7,350 bases of DNA, from contig DAHVFK010000163.1 in assembly GCA_027317055.1 (NCBI GenBank), forward strand, positions 1 through 7,350, in the 5' to 3' direction. The notes beneath the pieces are model-generated. The model worked only from the letters and a program-made list of their open reading frames with translations. It was not told where the DNA came from and searched no databases. Position 1 is the stretch's first letter, and the number at the start of each line of letters is the position of its first letter. The translations under genes were made by a program, and so were the position numbers. Source of the DNA: Betaproteobacteria bacterium. Its GTDB lineage: Bacteria; Pseudomonadota; Gammaproteobacteria; Burkholderiales; SG8-39. This document shows positions 1 to 5,279 of this stretch, one piece after another.

Positions 1-176
1 AAGCCGAACAGCATTTCGTGCGCATGTCCTGCCGGCGACGCGAGGGCCGGGAAAGCGCTCGTGAATCCCGTCATCGCGAGCACGGAGGCCGGCAGGACGA
101 AGATCGCGTAGGCCGTTGCCGCCGGAAAGAAAACCGCATTGCCGGCGACCAGCCGGCGCACGCCTTCCGAAATCAT
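1..176 (-). CDS. nnrS: NnrS family heme/copper membrane protein, N-terminal part (cut by window edge)
   Basis: Only the first 58 codons are inside the window; the gene continues leftward past position 1. The visible protein starts MISEGVRRLV, has a hydrophobic stretch at about residues 14-36, and reaches the motif GHAHEMLFG with His51 and His53. That His-Ala-His-Glu motif is the hallmark near the N-terminus of NnrS, a 12-helix membrane protein known to bind heme and copper and to help denitrifying or NO-exposed bacteria tolerate nitric oxide. The start ATG (174-176) overlaps the nsrR stop codon as ATGA, which points to co-transcription and translational coupling. There is no strong ribosome binding site close to this start. 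Confidence in the family is good because of the motif and the neighbouring nsrR; the rest of the protein cannot be judged here. Confidence 0.85.
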   Translation of the reverse strand, partial: MISEGVRRLVAGNAVFFPAATAYAIFVLPASVLAMTGFTSAFPALASPAGHAHEMLFG

Positions 177-628
177 GCGCGCCGCGGGTGCGTCTCCGGC
201 AGCACCAGGATCCGGGCGAGCTTGGTTCTAGTTCCGAGCAGGTCGGCCAACGTATGGCGATCGAGGACCGTGAAGAATGCGCCTAGCGCGCGCCCGAAGA
301 TTCCCTTGAGCACGCAGGCGGATTCGATGCGGCATTCGGACGCTGCCGCGTCGAAACATTCCACCAGCGTAAGGCTATCCTCGGTCCCGCGCAGCACCTC
401 GCCGATGTTGATGTCGCGTGGCGCTTGCGCCAGGCGCATGCCGCCACCCTTGCCGCGCGTGGTCTCGATGTAGCCTTGCTGGGCCAGGTGGTGAACCACC
501 TTGACCAGATGGTTTTCCGACACCTCGTAGGCGGCGGCAATTTCGCCGACGGTCGCGAGGCGCCCTTCGTGCACGCCGAGGTACATCAACACGCGCAGGC
601 TGTAATCGGAGAAAGTCGTAAGACGCAT
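173..628 (-). CDS. nsrR: Rrf2-family nitric oxide-sensing repressor NsrR
   Basis: A 151-aa Rrf2-family regulator. It begins MRLTTFSDYSLRVLMYLG, which closely resembles E. coli NsrR, followed by a winged helix-turn-helix (about residues 25-70, with the RGKGGGMRLA wing). Three cysteines, Cys91, Cys99 and Cys105, form the Fe-S binding patch, and Asp8 matches the aspartate known to be the fourth cluster ligand in NsrR. NsrR carries a [4Fe-4S] cluster that reacts with NO, relieving repression of NO-defence genes. The first cysteine gap is seven residues; as I recall it is four in E. coli. I chose the ATG at 626-628 because the protein then starts at the family's usual residue and a GGAG (complement of 637-640) lies 8 nt upstream; an extension to 718 is possible in frame but would run through the promoter. 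It is coupled to nnrS and divergent from the DUF59 operon. Confidence 0.9.
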   Translation of the reverse strand: MRLTTFSDYSLRVLMYLGVHEGRLATVGEIAAAYEVSENHLVKVVHHLAQQGYIETTRGKGGGMRLAQAPRDINIGEVLRGTEDSLTLVECFDAAASECRIESACVLKGIFGRALGAFFTVLDRHTLADLLGTRTKLARILVLPETHPRRA

Positions 629-677
629 TTGCCGCACTCCAGGGGTCGAAGTTTCAAAAGCTGTACCCAACATATTG

Positions 678-706
678 ATTATGTCAGGAAGTCGTGCTAG
701 CGTTAA
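678..706 (-). promoter_or_regulatory. Predicted sigma70-type promoter of nsrR-nnrS
   Basis: On the minus strand TTAACG (plus 701-706) and CATAAT (plus 678-683) are separated by 17 bp, a good match to the -35/-10 layout. Transcription would start near position 671, about 43 nt upstream of the nsrR ATG. The -35 box abuts and slightly overlaps the palindrome at 705-727, and a half-copy of the palindrome lies just downstream at 658-665, which fits autoregulation by NsrR. This is a prediction from sequence only. Confidence 0.5.
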
Positions 707-727
707 GCTGTATAACACGTACAGCTT
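705..727. promoter_or_regulatory. Candidate NsrR operator: 23-bp palindrome with perfect 8-bp arms
   Basis: AAGCTGTA (705-712) and TACAGCTT (720-727) are exact inverted copies separated by 7 bp. Read as two 11-mers around a central base (716), this has the geometry described for NsrR sites, whose half-site is roughly AAGATGYATTT; the half-site here, AAGCTGTATAA, differs mainly at the fourth base and the two last bases. The palindrome contains the likely -10 of the rightward operon (TATAAC, 711-716) and touches the -35 of nsrR, so one bound repressor could shut both arms. A second copy of the half-site AAGCTGTA lies at 658-665. That NsrR binds here is inferred from geometry and gene context. 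Confidence 0.65.
711..716 (+). promoter_or_regulatory. Possible -10 box of the rightward DUF59-hemerythrin operon
   Basis: TATAAC matches the sigma70 -10 consensus at five of six positions and would start transcription near 723, leaving a 16-nt leader before the ATG at 739. No good -35 box lies 16-18 bp upstream, so the promoter may be weak or need an activator. It sits entirely inside the palindromic operator. Confidence 0.35.
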
Positions 728-738
728 TACTTGGTGAT

Positions 739-1062
739 ATGGAAATCGCTACCGAATTGCCGACCGAAGAAACGGTGCGCGAGGCACTGCGCAGGGTGGA
801 CGATCCCGAAGTCGGAATGAGCATCGTCGAGCTCGGGCTCGTCTATCGCATCGACGTTTCGCCGCAACGGGTTCATGTACAGATGACCATGACCACGCCC
901 GCCTGCCCGATGGGCGGCCTGATCACCGACGACGCGCGCCGGGCCATCGCCGCCGTGCTGCCGGAGGGTGTGGAGGTGGACATCGAGCTCGTCTGGGAGC
1001 CACCGTGGACGCCCGACTTGATGTCGGAGAGCGCAAAGCAGACCTTCGGCTGGGGCGCGTGA
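739..1062 (+). CDS. MIP18/DUF59 family metal-sulfur cluster assembly protein
   Basis: A 107-aa protein made of one MIP18 (DUF59) domain. The family includes SufT/YitW-like proteins and PaaD, which act in maturation of Fe-S proteins in the cytoplasm. Visible landmarks are the DDPEVG motif (residues 21-26), ELGLVYRIDV (31-40), and TTPACPMGG with the conserved Cys56 (52-60), followed by the C-terminal VWEPPWTPDLMSE segment typical of the SufT-like branch rather than PaaD. The ATG at 739 is preferred over the upstream in-frame start at 694 because the latter would place coding sequence across the operator, and the DUF59 homology begins after 739. The Shine-Dalgarno is weak (GGTG at 733-736). It is first in a rightward operon under the candidate NsrR operator. 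NO destroys Fe-S clusters, so a cluster-assembly factor would make sense here as a repair function; that role is inferred. Confidence 0.85.
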   Translation: MEIATELPTEETVREALRRVDDPEVGMSIVELGLVYRIDVSPQRVHVQMTMTTPACPMGGLITDDARRAIAAVLPEGVEVDIELVWEPPWTPDLMSESAKQTFGWGA

Positions 1063-1117
1063 TTCGCGCTGCGCCCGGCCGCCGGACCTTCCACAACGAC
1101 GCAAGGAGATTGCCACC

Positions 1118-1363
1118 ATGACGGTCAACCCGACCAGCACCGTCGACGTCCGCACGATCGTCCCTCGCGAGCGTCATCCTCTGATCTTCAATACGTTTCA
1201 CAACCTCGCCCCCGGCGAGGCGTTCCTGCTCGTCAACGACCACGATCCCAAGCCGCTTTACTATCAGTTCCAGGCCGAGCTGGGCGAGCGCTTCGATTGG
1301 GAGTACCTGGAAAGCGGCCCCGAGGTCTGGAAGGTCCGCATCGGCAAGTTCGAACATAAATAA
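1118..1363 (+). CDS. DUF2249 domain-containing protein
   Basis: An 81-aa cytoplasmic protein consisting of one DUF2249 domain. The typical pattern is visible: VDVRTIVPRERHPLIFNTF (residues 9-27), then LAPGEAFLLVNDHDPKPLYYQF with the NDHDP core, and WEYLESGPEVWKVRIGK near the end. The biochemical function of DUF2249 is not established; it recurs next to hemerythrins, NnrS and NsrR-controlled genes in denitrifying and NO-tolerant bacteria. The ribosome binding site is strong (AAGGAG at 1103-1108, 9 nt before the ATG). It lies 55 bp downstream of the DUF59 gene and 19 bp upstream of the membrane protein gene, so it is very likely in the same operon. Highly conserved His, Asp and Tyr residues hint at a ligand or metal pocket, but this is speculation. 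Confidence 0.87.
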   Translation: MTVNPTSTVDVRTIVPRERHPLIFNTFHNLAPGEAFLLVNDHDPKPLYYQFQAELGERFDWEYLESGPEVWKVRIGKFEHK

Positions 1364-1382
1364 AGCTGCGGACCAGGTCGAA

Positions 1383-1889
1383 GTGAAGCTCGCTGGGGAC
1401 CTCAGCCCGCCGTGGCGGGTGCCGCTGCTGCTGCTCGCCTTCGTATCGTTGTTTGTCGGCATAGGGGCGGGCCTGGCACGGCTCGGCTGGCCAATGCCCG
1501 TGGCGGACCTCGCGGCGCTGCACGGGCCGCTGATGGCGTCCGGCTTTTTCGGCACCGTGATCAGCTTGGAGCGCGCCGTAGCCTTGCGCCGGCGTTGGGC
1601 ATATGCCGCACCGCTGCTGACGGGGCTCGCCGTGCTGACGTCGCTCCTCGGGGCGCCCGCAGCCGCGGCGCCGGCGCTCGCCGCCGCGGGCAGCGCGGTG
1701 ATGCTTGCGGCGTCAGTGGCGATCTACCGGCGCCAGCGGGAGCTGTTTACGCTCACGCTTGGACTCGGCGCGGCATGCTGGACCGTCGGCAACCTCTTCT
1801 GGCTGGGCGGGCAGCCAATCTACGTAGTGGTGCCCTGGTGGATCGCGTTCCTGGTGCTGACCATCGCCGGGGAACGCCTGGAGCTGTAG
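1383..1889 (+). CDS. 12-helix NnrS-like membrane protein, N-terminal part (frame interrupted by amber stop)
   Basis: This 168-aa product is the first half of a longer polytopic membrane protein whose reading frame resumes in the same phase after TAG (1887-1889). It starts at GTG with a modest AGGTCG upstream. Six hydrophobic segments are visible at about residues 12-34, 42-62, 74-92, 96-114, 121-142 and 146-165. The second contains ALHGPLMASGFFGTVISLERA with His47, comparable in position to the helix-borne histidines of NnrS. Ending at ERLEL leaves the protein without its second six helices and three of its conserved-looking histidines. I do not recognise a named family with certainty; layout, histidines and context suggest an NnrS-related heme or metal membrane protein. 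The two halves together would be 374 codons long, which is close to NnrS length. Confidence 0.7.
   Translation: MKLAGDLSPPWRVPLLLLAFVSLFVGIGAGLARLGWPMPVADLAALHGPLMASGFFGTVISLERAVALRRRWAYAAPLLTGLAVLTSLLGAPAAAAPALAAAGSAVMLAASVAIYRRQRELFTLTLGLGAACWTVGNLFWLGGQPIYVVVPWWIAFLVLTIAGERLEL
1887..1889 (+). other. In-frame amber codon splitting the membrane protein gene
   Basis: TAG at codon 169 of the frame beginning at 1383. The frame continues without any further stop to 2507. The local context is ERLEL-stop-RFLPPSPVAKR. A single base change would restore a sense codon; TCG (serine) fits my memory of related proteins, which read ERLELSRF at this point. It is either a real nonsense mutation or a sequence error. 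Confidence 0.85.
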
Positions 1890-1922
1890 CGCTTTCTGCC
1901 GCCGTCGCCAGTCGCGAAACGC

Positions 1923-2507
1923 ATGTTCGCAATCCTGCTTGCCGTGCTGCTGGCTGGGGTGGCCACGTCGGCATGGCCTAGCGGCCGCCCAGCGGGCACG
2001 GCCGCGCTCGGGGTCGCACTCGCGGGCCTCGCGCTTTGGCTCATGCGCCAGGACGTGGCGCGGCGGACCGTCAAGACCAATGGCTTGCCGCGCTTTATCG
2101 CCGTCTGCCTGCTGTCCGGTTACGTCTGGCTCGCGATCGGCGGAATCGCGATCGTGCTCTCGGGCGGGCTGGGATCAGGCGGCACCGGGTACGATGCCGC
2201 TCTGCACGCAGTGCTGCTCGGGTTCGTGTTCTCGATGGTATTCGGCCATGCGCCGATCATCTTCCCGGCGGTGTTGCGGGTGGCTGTTCCTTACACTCCC
2301 TATTTCTATCTGCCGTTGGCTCTGCTGCATGCATCCCTGGTCGTGCGCCTGGCGGGCGACTGGATGGCGCTGCCACAGTGGCGCGCCTGGGGCGGGGCGT
2401 TTAACGGCATCGCCCTGCTTGCCTTCGTGCTCGGAACCATCGCCGCCGTGTTGGCCGGCGGCGTCGGGAGCCGCGCGCGTCCCCCGTTGTTCGAGGAGAA
2501 GACATGA
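1923..2507 (+). CDS. 12-helix NnrS-like membrane protein, C-terminal part (after amber stop)
   Basis: This is the second half of the gene starting at 1383, in the same frame; coding-like sequence actually begins at 1890 (RFLPPSPVAKR) directly after the TAG, and 1923 is just the first ATG. No Shine-Dalgarno precedes that ATG, so independent translation would be poor. Six more hydrophobic segments are visible at about local residues 1-18, 24-41, 57-80, 94-119, 128-143 and 157-180. The fourth holds ALHAVLLGFVFSMVFGHAPIIFPAVL with two histidines (275 and 289 of the full frame), and the next has His316. These helix histidines are candidate heme or metal ligands. Its stop overlaps the start of the cytochrome gene as ATGA, so translation of this part would matter for coupling to the next gene. 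Family assignment is by resemblance to NnrS topology only. Confidence 0.65.
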   Translation: MFAILLAVLLAGVATSAWPSGRPAGTAALGVALAGLALWLMRQDVARRTVKTNGLPRFIAVCLLSGYVWLAIGGIAIVLSGGLGSGGTGYDAALHAVLLGFVFSMVFGHAPIIFPAVLRVAVPYTPYFYLPLALLHASLVVRLAGDWMALPQWRAWGGAFNGIALLAFVLGTIAAVLAGGVGSRARPPLFEEKT

Positions 2508-2986
2508 CCGACATCGCAAGGAGCCGGATCTATCCGACCGTTATCGTCCTACTGTTGTTCGTCATTGCGGCGATGGCCTACAAGTTCATCGTCGCCGGAT
2601 CGACGCAAAAGGCCGAAGACGGTCGGACGGCCGTCCTGCTGGCGCCAGGGGAGCGCGCGCTCATGCTGACGGAAATGCGCGCCTTTGTTGCCGGGCTGCA
2701 AGTCATGTCGGACGCGCTCTCGCGCGACGACATGAAGGGCGTGGCCGAAGCCGCACGCAAGATGGGCACCACGGCCGCCCGCGATGTGCCGCTCTCGATG
2801 CTCGGCAAGCTGCCGCTCGGGTTCAAGACCCTCGCCTTCAGCGCACATCGCGGATTCGACAGCATCGCTGACGACGCCGCAACGATCGGAACGCCGAAGC
2901 ATACCCTCGGCCAGCTATCCGACGTGCTGAAGAAATGCGCTGCGTGCCACAGCAGCTACCAGGTGAAGGGCGCGACAACCAGATAG
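2504..2986 (+). CDS. Membrane-anchored class II c-type cytochrome (cytochrome c'-like)
   Basis: A 160-aa protein with an N-terminal hydrophobic segment (about residues 11-28) and a single heme c motif CAACH near the C-terminus (residues 145-149), preceded by helices rich in Met, Ala and charged residues. A C-terminal CXXCH after a helical bundle is the arrangement of cytochrome c'. Cytochromes c' bind NO at a five-coordinate heme in the periplasm and protect against it. The N-terminal segment lacks a clear signal peptidase site after it (AYKFIVAGS is followed by charged residues), so it may be a membrane anchor and not a cleaved signal. The ATG overlaps the previous stop (ATGA), and GAGGAG lies just upstream, so translation is coupled. 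Heme attachment would need the cytochrome c maturation system. It could also be another mono-heme c-type cytochrome; the NO-related context favours cytochrome c'. Confidence 0.75.
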   Translation: MTDIARSRIYPTVIVLLLFVIAAMAYKFIVAGSTQKAEDGRTAVLLAPGERALMLTEMRAFVAGLQVMSDALSRDDMKGVAEAARKMGTTAARDVPLSMLGKLPLGFKTLAFSAHRGFDSIADDAATIGTPKHTLGQLSDVLKKCAACHSSYQVKGATTR

Positions 2987-3026
2987 CCAGCGTAGTTGTT
3001 GCGCCACGACTTTCGAGGTGACCATC

Positions 3027-3593
3027 ATGACGAACGACGTCGACAAACTTCAGAAGGCGCATGCGGATTTCGCGCAGCTTCTGGGACTGTTGGAAGTGCA
3101 GATTAAATTGTTTCACGATGGAGAGCAGCCAGACTACAACCTGATGCTCGATATCTTCTACTACATGACGCACTATCCGGATCGTTTCCATCATCCGAAG
3201 GAAGATCTAGCGTTCGCCAGGCTGGCGCAGCGCGCTCCGGACACCGGGGCCAAGGTCGAAGAATTAGCGAGACTGCATCGGGTCATCGCCGAGAGCGGTG
3301 CGCGGTTCCTCGGGCAGCTTGACGCCGCGCTTGCGAGAGCGATGTTGTCGCGGGCATCGGTCGAACTCCCTGCGCTCGAATACATTACGCTCTACCGCGG
3401 TCACATGAAGATGGAGGAGCGCGAGCTGTTCCCGGTCGCGCGAGTGAAGCTGGGCGATGAGGATTGGGCTGATGTCAATGCGACCGTGGGCTCCGGCCAG
3501 GACCCGCTGTTCGGCCAGACGGTCGAGGAAAGGTATCGCGCCATCCACCACCAGATCGTGCAGGCTGCGGAGTGCGGCTGTGCGGTGGACTGA
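3027..3593 (+). CDS. Hemerythrin-like HHE cation-binding protein
   Basis: A 188-aa helical-bundle protein with the hemerythrin HHE metal-ligand pattern: His12 in AHADF, His49 and His55/His56-Glu59 in MTHYPDRFHHPKED, His84 in LHRVI, and His126 with Glu130/Glu131 in YRGHMKMEERELFP. Such proteins bind a diiron centre and are used for O2 or NO binding, or for Fe-S cluster repair in stress (as in the YtfE/DnrN group). It lacks the N-terminal ScdA domain of YtfE. The ATG at 3027 is chosen over the in-frame GTG at 3018 because GAGG (3015-3018) sits 8 nt upstream of the ATG and would overlap the GTG. The Cys-Gly-Cys near the end (residues 183-185) is an extra feature that could bind metal. It is the last gene of the operon, 40 bp after the cytochrome gene, and is followed by a weak hairpin. 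Confidence 0.85.
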   Translation: MTNDVDKLQKAHADFAQLLGLLEVQIKLFHDGEQPDYNLMLDIFYYMTHYPDRFHHPKEDLAFARLAQRAPDTGAKVEELARLHRVIAESGARFLGQLDAALARAMLSRASVELPALEYITLYRGHMKMEERELFPVARVKLGDEDWADVNATVGSGQDPLFGQTVEERYRAIHHQIVQAAECGCAVD

Positions 3594-3609
3594 CGCCTGC
3601 GGCGCTTTT
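3594..3609 (+). terminator. Possible weak intrinsic terminator after the hemerythrin gene
   Basis: CGCC (3594-3597) and GGCG (3601-3604) can pair around a 3-nt loop, followed by CTTTT. The 4-bp stem is short and the T run is only four, so termination would be inefficient at best. It directly follows the stop codon, where the operon would be expected to end, and a 168-bp gap follows. Confidence 0.2.
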
Positions 3610-3761
3610 GAGGAGGCTGTCCGGAGGAAGAAATTGCCACAGAACGTCGGCACCCGTACCCGAATAAACACGCTCGATCGCGCCGTCGGCACCCAGGTGC
3701 AGGCCGCACCGCGACTCGTCCCGCTTGAAGCGATAGGACATGCAACCGTTGAAGGAACACC

Positions 3762-4319
3762 ATGCGCGCGTACGTTTATTGGCATGCCGCACCCGAGAGC
3801 ATTGCGGCTGCCGACTATGAGAAGATGCTGCTTCGCTTCGGCCATGCCCTGGCCGACGCGAACAGCCCGGGGTTTCTCGGCAATGCCAGCTACGCGGTCG
3901 GCGCGACGCCGTGGCTGGGCGAGCCGGGCTACGAGGACTGGGTATGGCTGGAGGGTTCGTGGGCGCTCGACCCGTTGAACGAGCGCGCGGTATCGGGCCC
4001 GATGGAGCAACCGCACAATGCGATTGCGCAGGCGACCAAGCACGGCGGCCACGGCGCGCTTTATTATCTGGTGGCGGGGGAGCACAAAACCCCCGGCGAC
4101 TCGACTGTGTTCTGGCTCTCGCGCCCGCGCGGCATCGATTGGCGTGAGGCAATGCCCGGCATTCTCAGATCGACGGGTCCCGAGGTCAGCGCCTGGCGGC
4201 GTCAAATGGTCCTCGGGCCTTCGACCGAGTTCGCGTTGATCGCCCCGCCGGGAACTTCCCGCTGCACCGTGCCGAAAGGCTGGACATCAATCGCGGTCGA
4301 GCGGCGTAGACTCAGATAG
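3762..4319 (+). CDS. Conserved-looking protein of unknown function
   Basis: A 185-aa soluble protein with no signal peptide or membrane segment. I cannot name its family. It looks genuinely coding: a good ribosome binding site (GAAGGA, 3751-3756), an ATG 5 nt further, and strong G/C third-position bias. The first half contains YVYWHAAP (residues 4-11), an amphipathic stretch YEKMLLRFGHAL, and a YEDWVWLEG motif (57-65) rich in tryptophan. The second half has ALYYLVAGEH (residues 99-108) and SAWRRQMVLGPSTEFALIAPP. Each half shows a beta-strand / helix / beta-strand rhythm with aromatic-rich strands, which recalls a duplicated dimeric alpha/beta-barrel (ferredoxin-like) fold; this is only a guess from pattern. 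It lies 9 bp upstream of the nitronate monooxygenase gene, so the two are probably co-transcribed. Confidence 0.75.
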   Translation: MRAYVYWHAAPESIAAADYEKMLLRFGHALADANSPGFLGNASYAVGATPWLGEPGYEDWVWLEGSWALDPLNERAVSGPMEQPHNAIAQATKHGGHGALYYLVAGEHKTPGDSTVFWLSRPRGIDWREAMPGILRSTGPEVSAWRRQMVLGPSTEFALIAPPGTSRCTVPKGWTSIAVERRRLR

Positions 4320-4328
4320 CGTGGAACC

Positions 4329-5279
4329 ATGACGACTGGACTCAGCGAACGCTTCGGCCTCTCCTATCCGATCATGCTCGCCCCGATGGGCGGGGTATCC
4401 GGCGGCGCGCTCGCCGCAGCGGTCTCCAACGCGGGCGGGCTGGGCATGGTCGGAGGCGGCTACGGTGATTTGCAGTGGATGAAACGCGAGCTGGAGCTTG
4501 CGGTCGCTGGGACGCAACGCCCCTGGGGCGTCGGCTTGATCACCTGGAAGGCCACGCGCGAAGCGGTGGATCTCGCCCTGTCCTACGAGCCGAAGGCCTT
4601 CTTTTTCTCCTTCGGCGACGTCTCGCCCTATGTGGACGCGGTCAAGGCGCGCGGCTGCGCGCTCATCTGCCAGGTGCAGGACCTGGGCGGTGCGCGCGAA
4701 GCAAAGGCGATCGGTGCCGACTTCATTGTCGCCCAGGGCGCCGAAGCGGGCGGCCACGGGGCCGTGCGATCCACGCTGCCATTCGTGCCGGCAGTGGTCG
4801 ATGCGGTCGACCCGGTTCCGGTGCTCGCGGCCGGAGGCGTCGGCGATGGTCGCGGGCTGGCCGCAGCGCTCGCGCTCGGTGCCTGCGGCGCGGTGATCGG
4901 CACGCGCTACTGCGCCACGCACGAAGCGCTCATGCATCCGTTGGCGGCACAGCGCCTGGTGGAAGCCGACGGCGACCACACTCAGCGCACCCGCGTGTTC
5001 GACATCGCGCGCGGTTACGACTGGCCACCGGCCTATACCGGCAGAGCGTTGCGCAATCGCTTCGTCGAACGCTGGCACGGGCGCGAGCAGGCCCTCGCTG
5101 CCGACACCGCCGCGTTCGAGCAATACCGCCAAGCGCAGCAGCGCGCCGATTTCGAGCAGGCGCTGGTTTGGGGTGGCGAGGTGGTGGACCTGATCACCGG
5201 CATCGAGCCCGCCGCGGCGCTCACCGAACGCATCGGCCGCGACGCCGCTGAGCGCCTGCGTCAGCTGGGCGCAGCGTGA
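4329..5279 (+). CDS. Nitronate monooxygenase (2-nitropropane dioxygenase-like FMN enzyme)
   Basis: A 316-aa TIM-barrel flavoprotein of the nitronate monooxygenase family, about the usual length. Landmarks are YPIMLAPMGGVSGG (residues 13-26), NAGGLGMVGGG (34-44), the AQGAEAGGHGA motif (135-145) with the family histidine His143, and the FMN phosphate-binding AAGGVGDGRGLAAALALGA (167-185) followed by VIGTRY. These enzymes oxidise nitronates such as propionate-3-nitronate to aldehyde/keto acid plus nitrite or nitrate, using FMN and O2. The family also contains enoyl reductase-like members, so the true substrate is open. The ribosome binding site is weak (GTGGAA, 4321-4326). The stop overlaps the start of the next gene as GTGA, and the upstream gene ends 9 bp before, so this is the middle gene of a three-gene cluster. 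A link to the reactive-nitrogen operon upstream is suggestive only. Confidence 0.88.
   Translation: MTTGLSERFGLSYPIMLAPMGGVSGGALAAAVSNAGGLGMVGGGYGDLQWMKRELELAVAGTQRPWGVGLITWKATREAVDLALSYEPKAFFFSFGDVSPYVDAVKARGCALICQVQDLGGAREAKAIGADFIVAQGAEAGGHGAVRSTLPFVPAVVDAVDPVPVLAAGGVGDGRGLAAALALGACGAVIGTRYCATHEALMHPLAAQRLVEADGDHTQRTRVFDIARGYDWPPAYTGRALRNRFVERWHGREQALAADTAAFEQYRQAQQRADFEQALVWGGEVVDLITGIEPAAALTERIGRDAAERLRQLGAA

Noticed and set aside
629..718. N-terminal extension of NsrR to position 718
   Set aside because: It would add 30 residues absent from the family and run through the promoter and part of the operator; ATG 626-628 has a proper ribosome binding site.
1939..2871. Plus-strand open frame of 310 codons in another phase
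   Set aside because: Its translation is Arg/Ser/Cys-rich with no membrane pattern, while the overlapping frames give a membrane protein and a cytochrome.
3264..4205. Minus-strand open frame of 313 codons across the hemerythrin and unknown genes
   Set aside because: It is an arginine/alanine-rich shadow typical of GC-rich DNA, lying opposite a clear hemerythrin gene and a well-started gene.
4287..5132. Minus-strand open frame of 281 codons opposite the nitronate monooxygenase gene
   Set aside because: The plus strand has unmistakable family motifs over the full length; the reverse reading has no recognisable domain.
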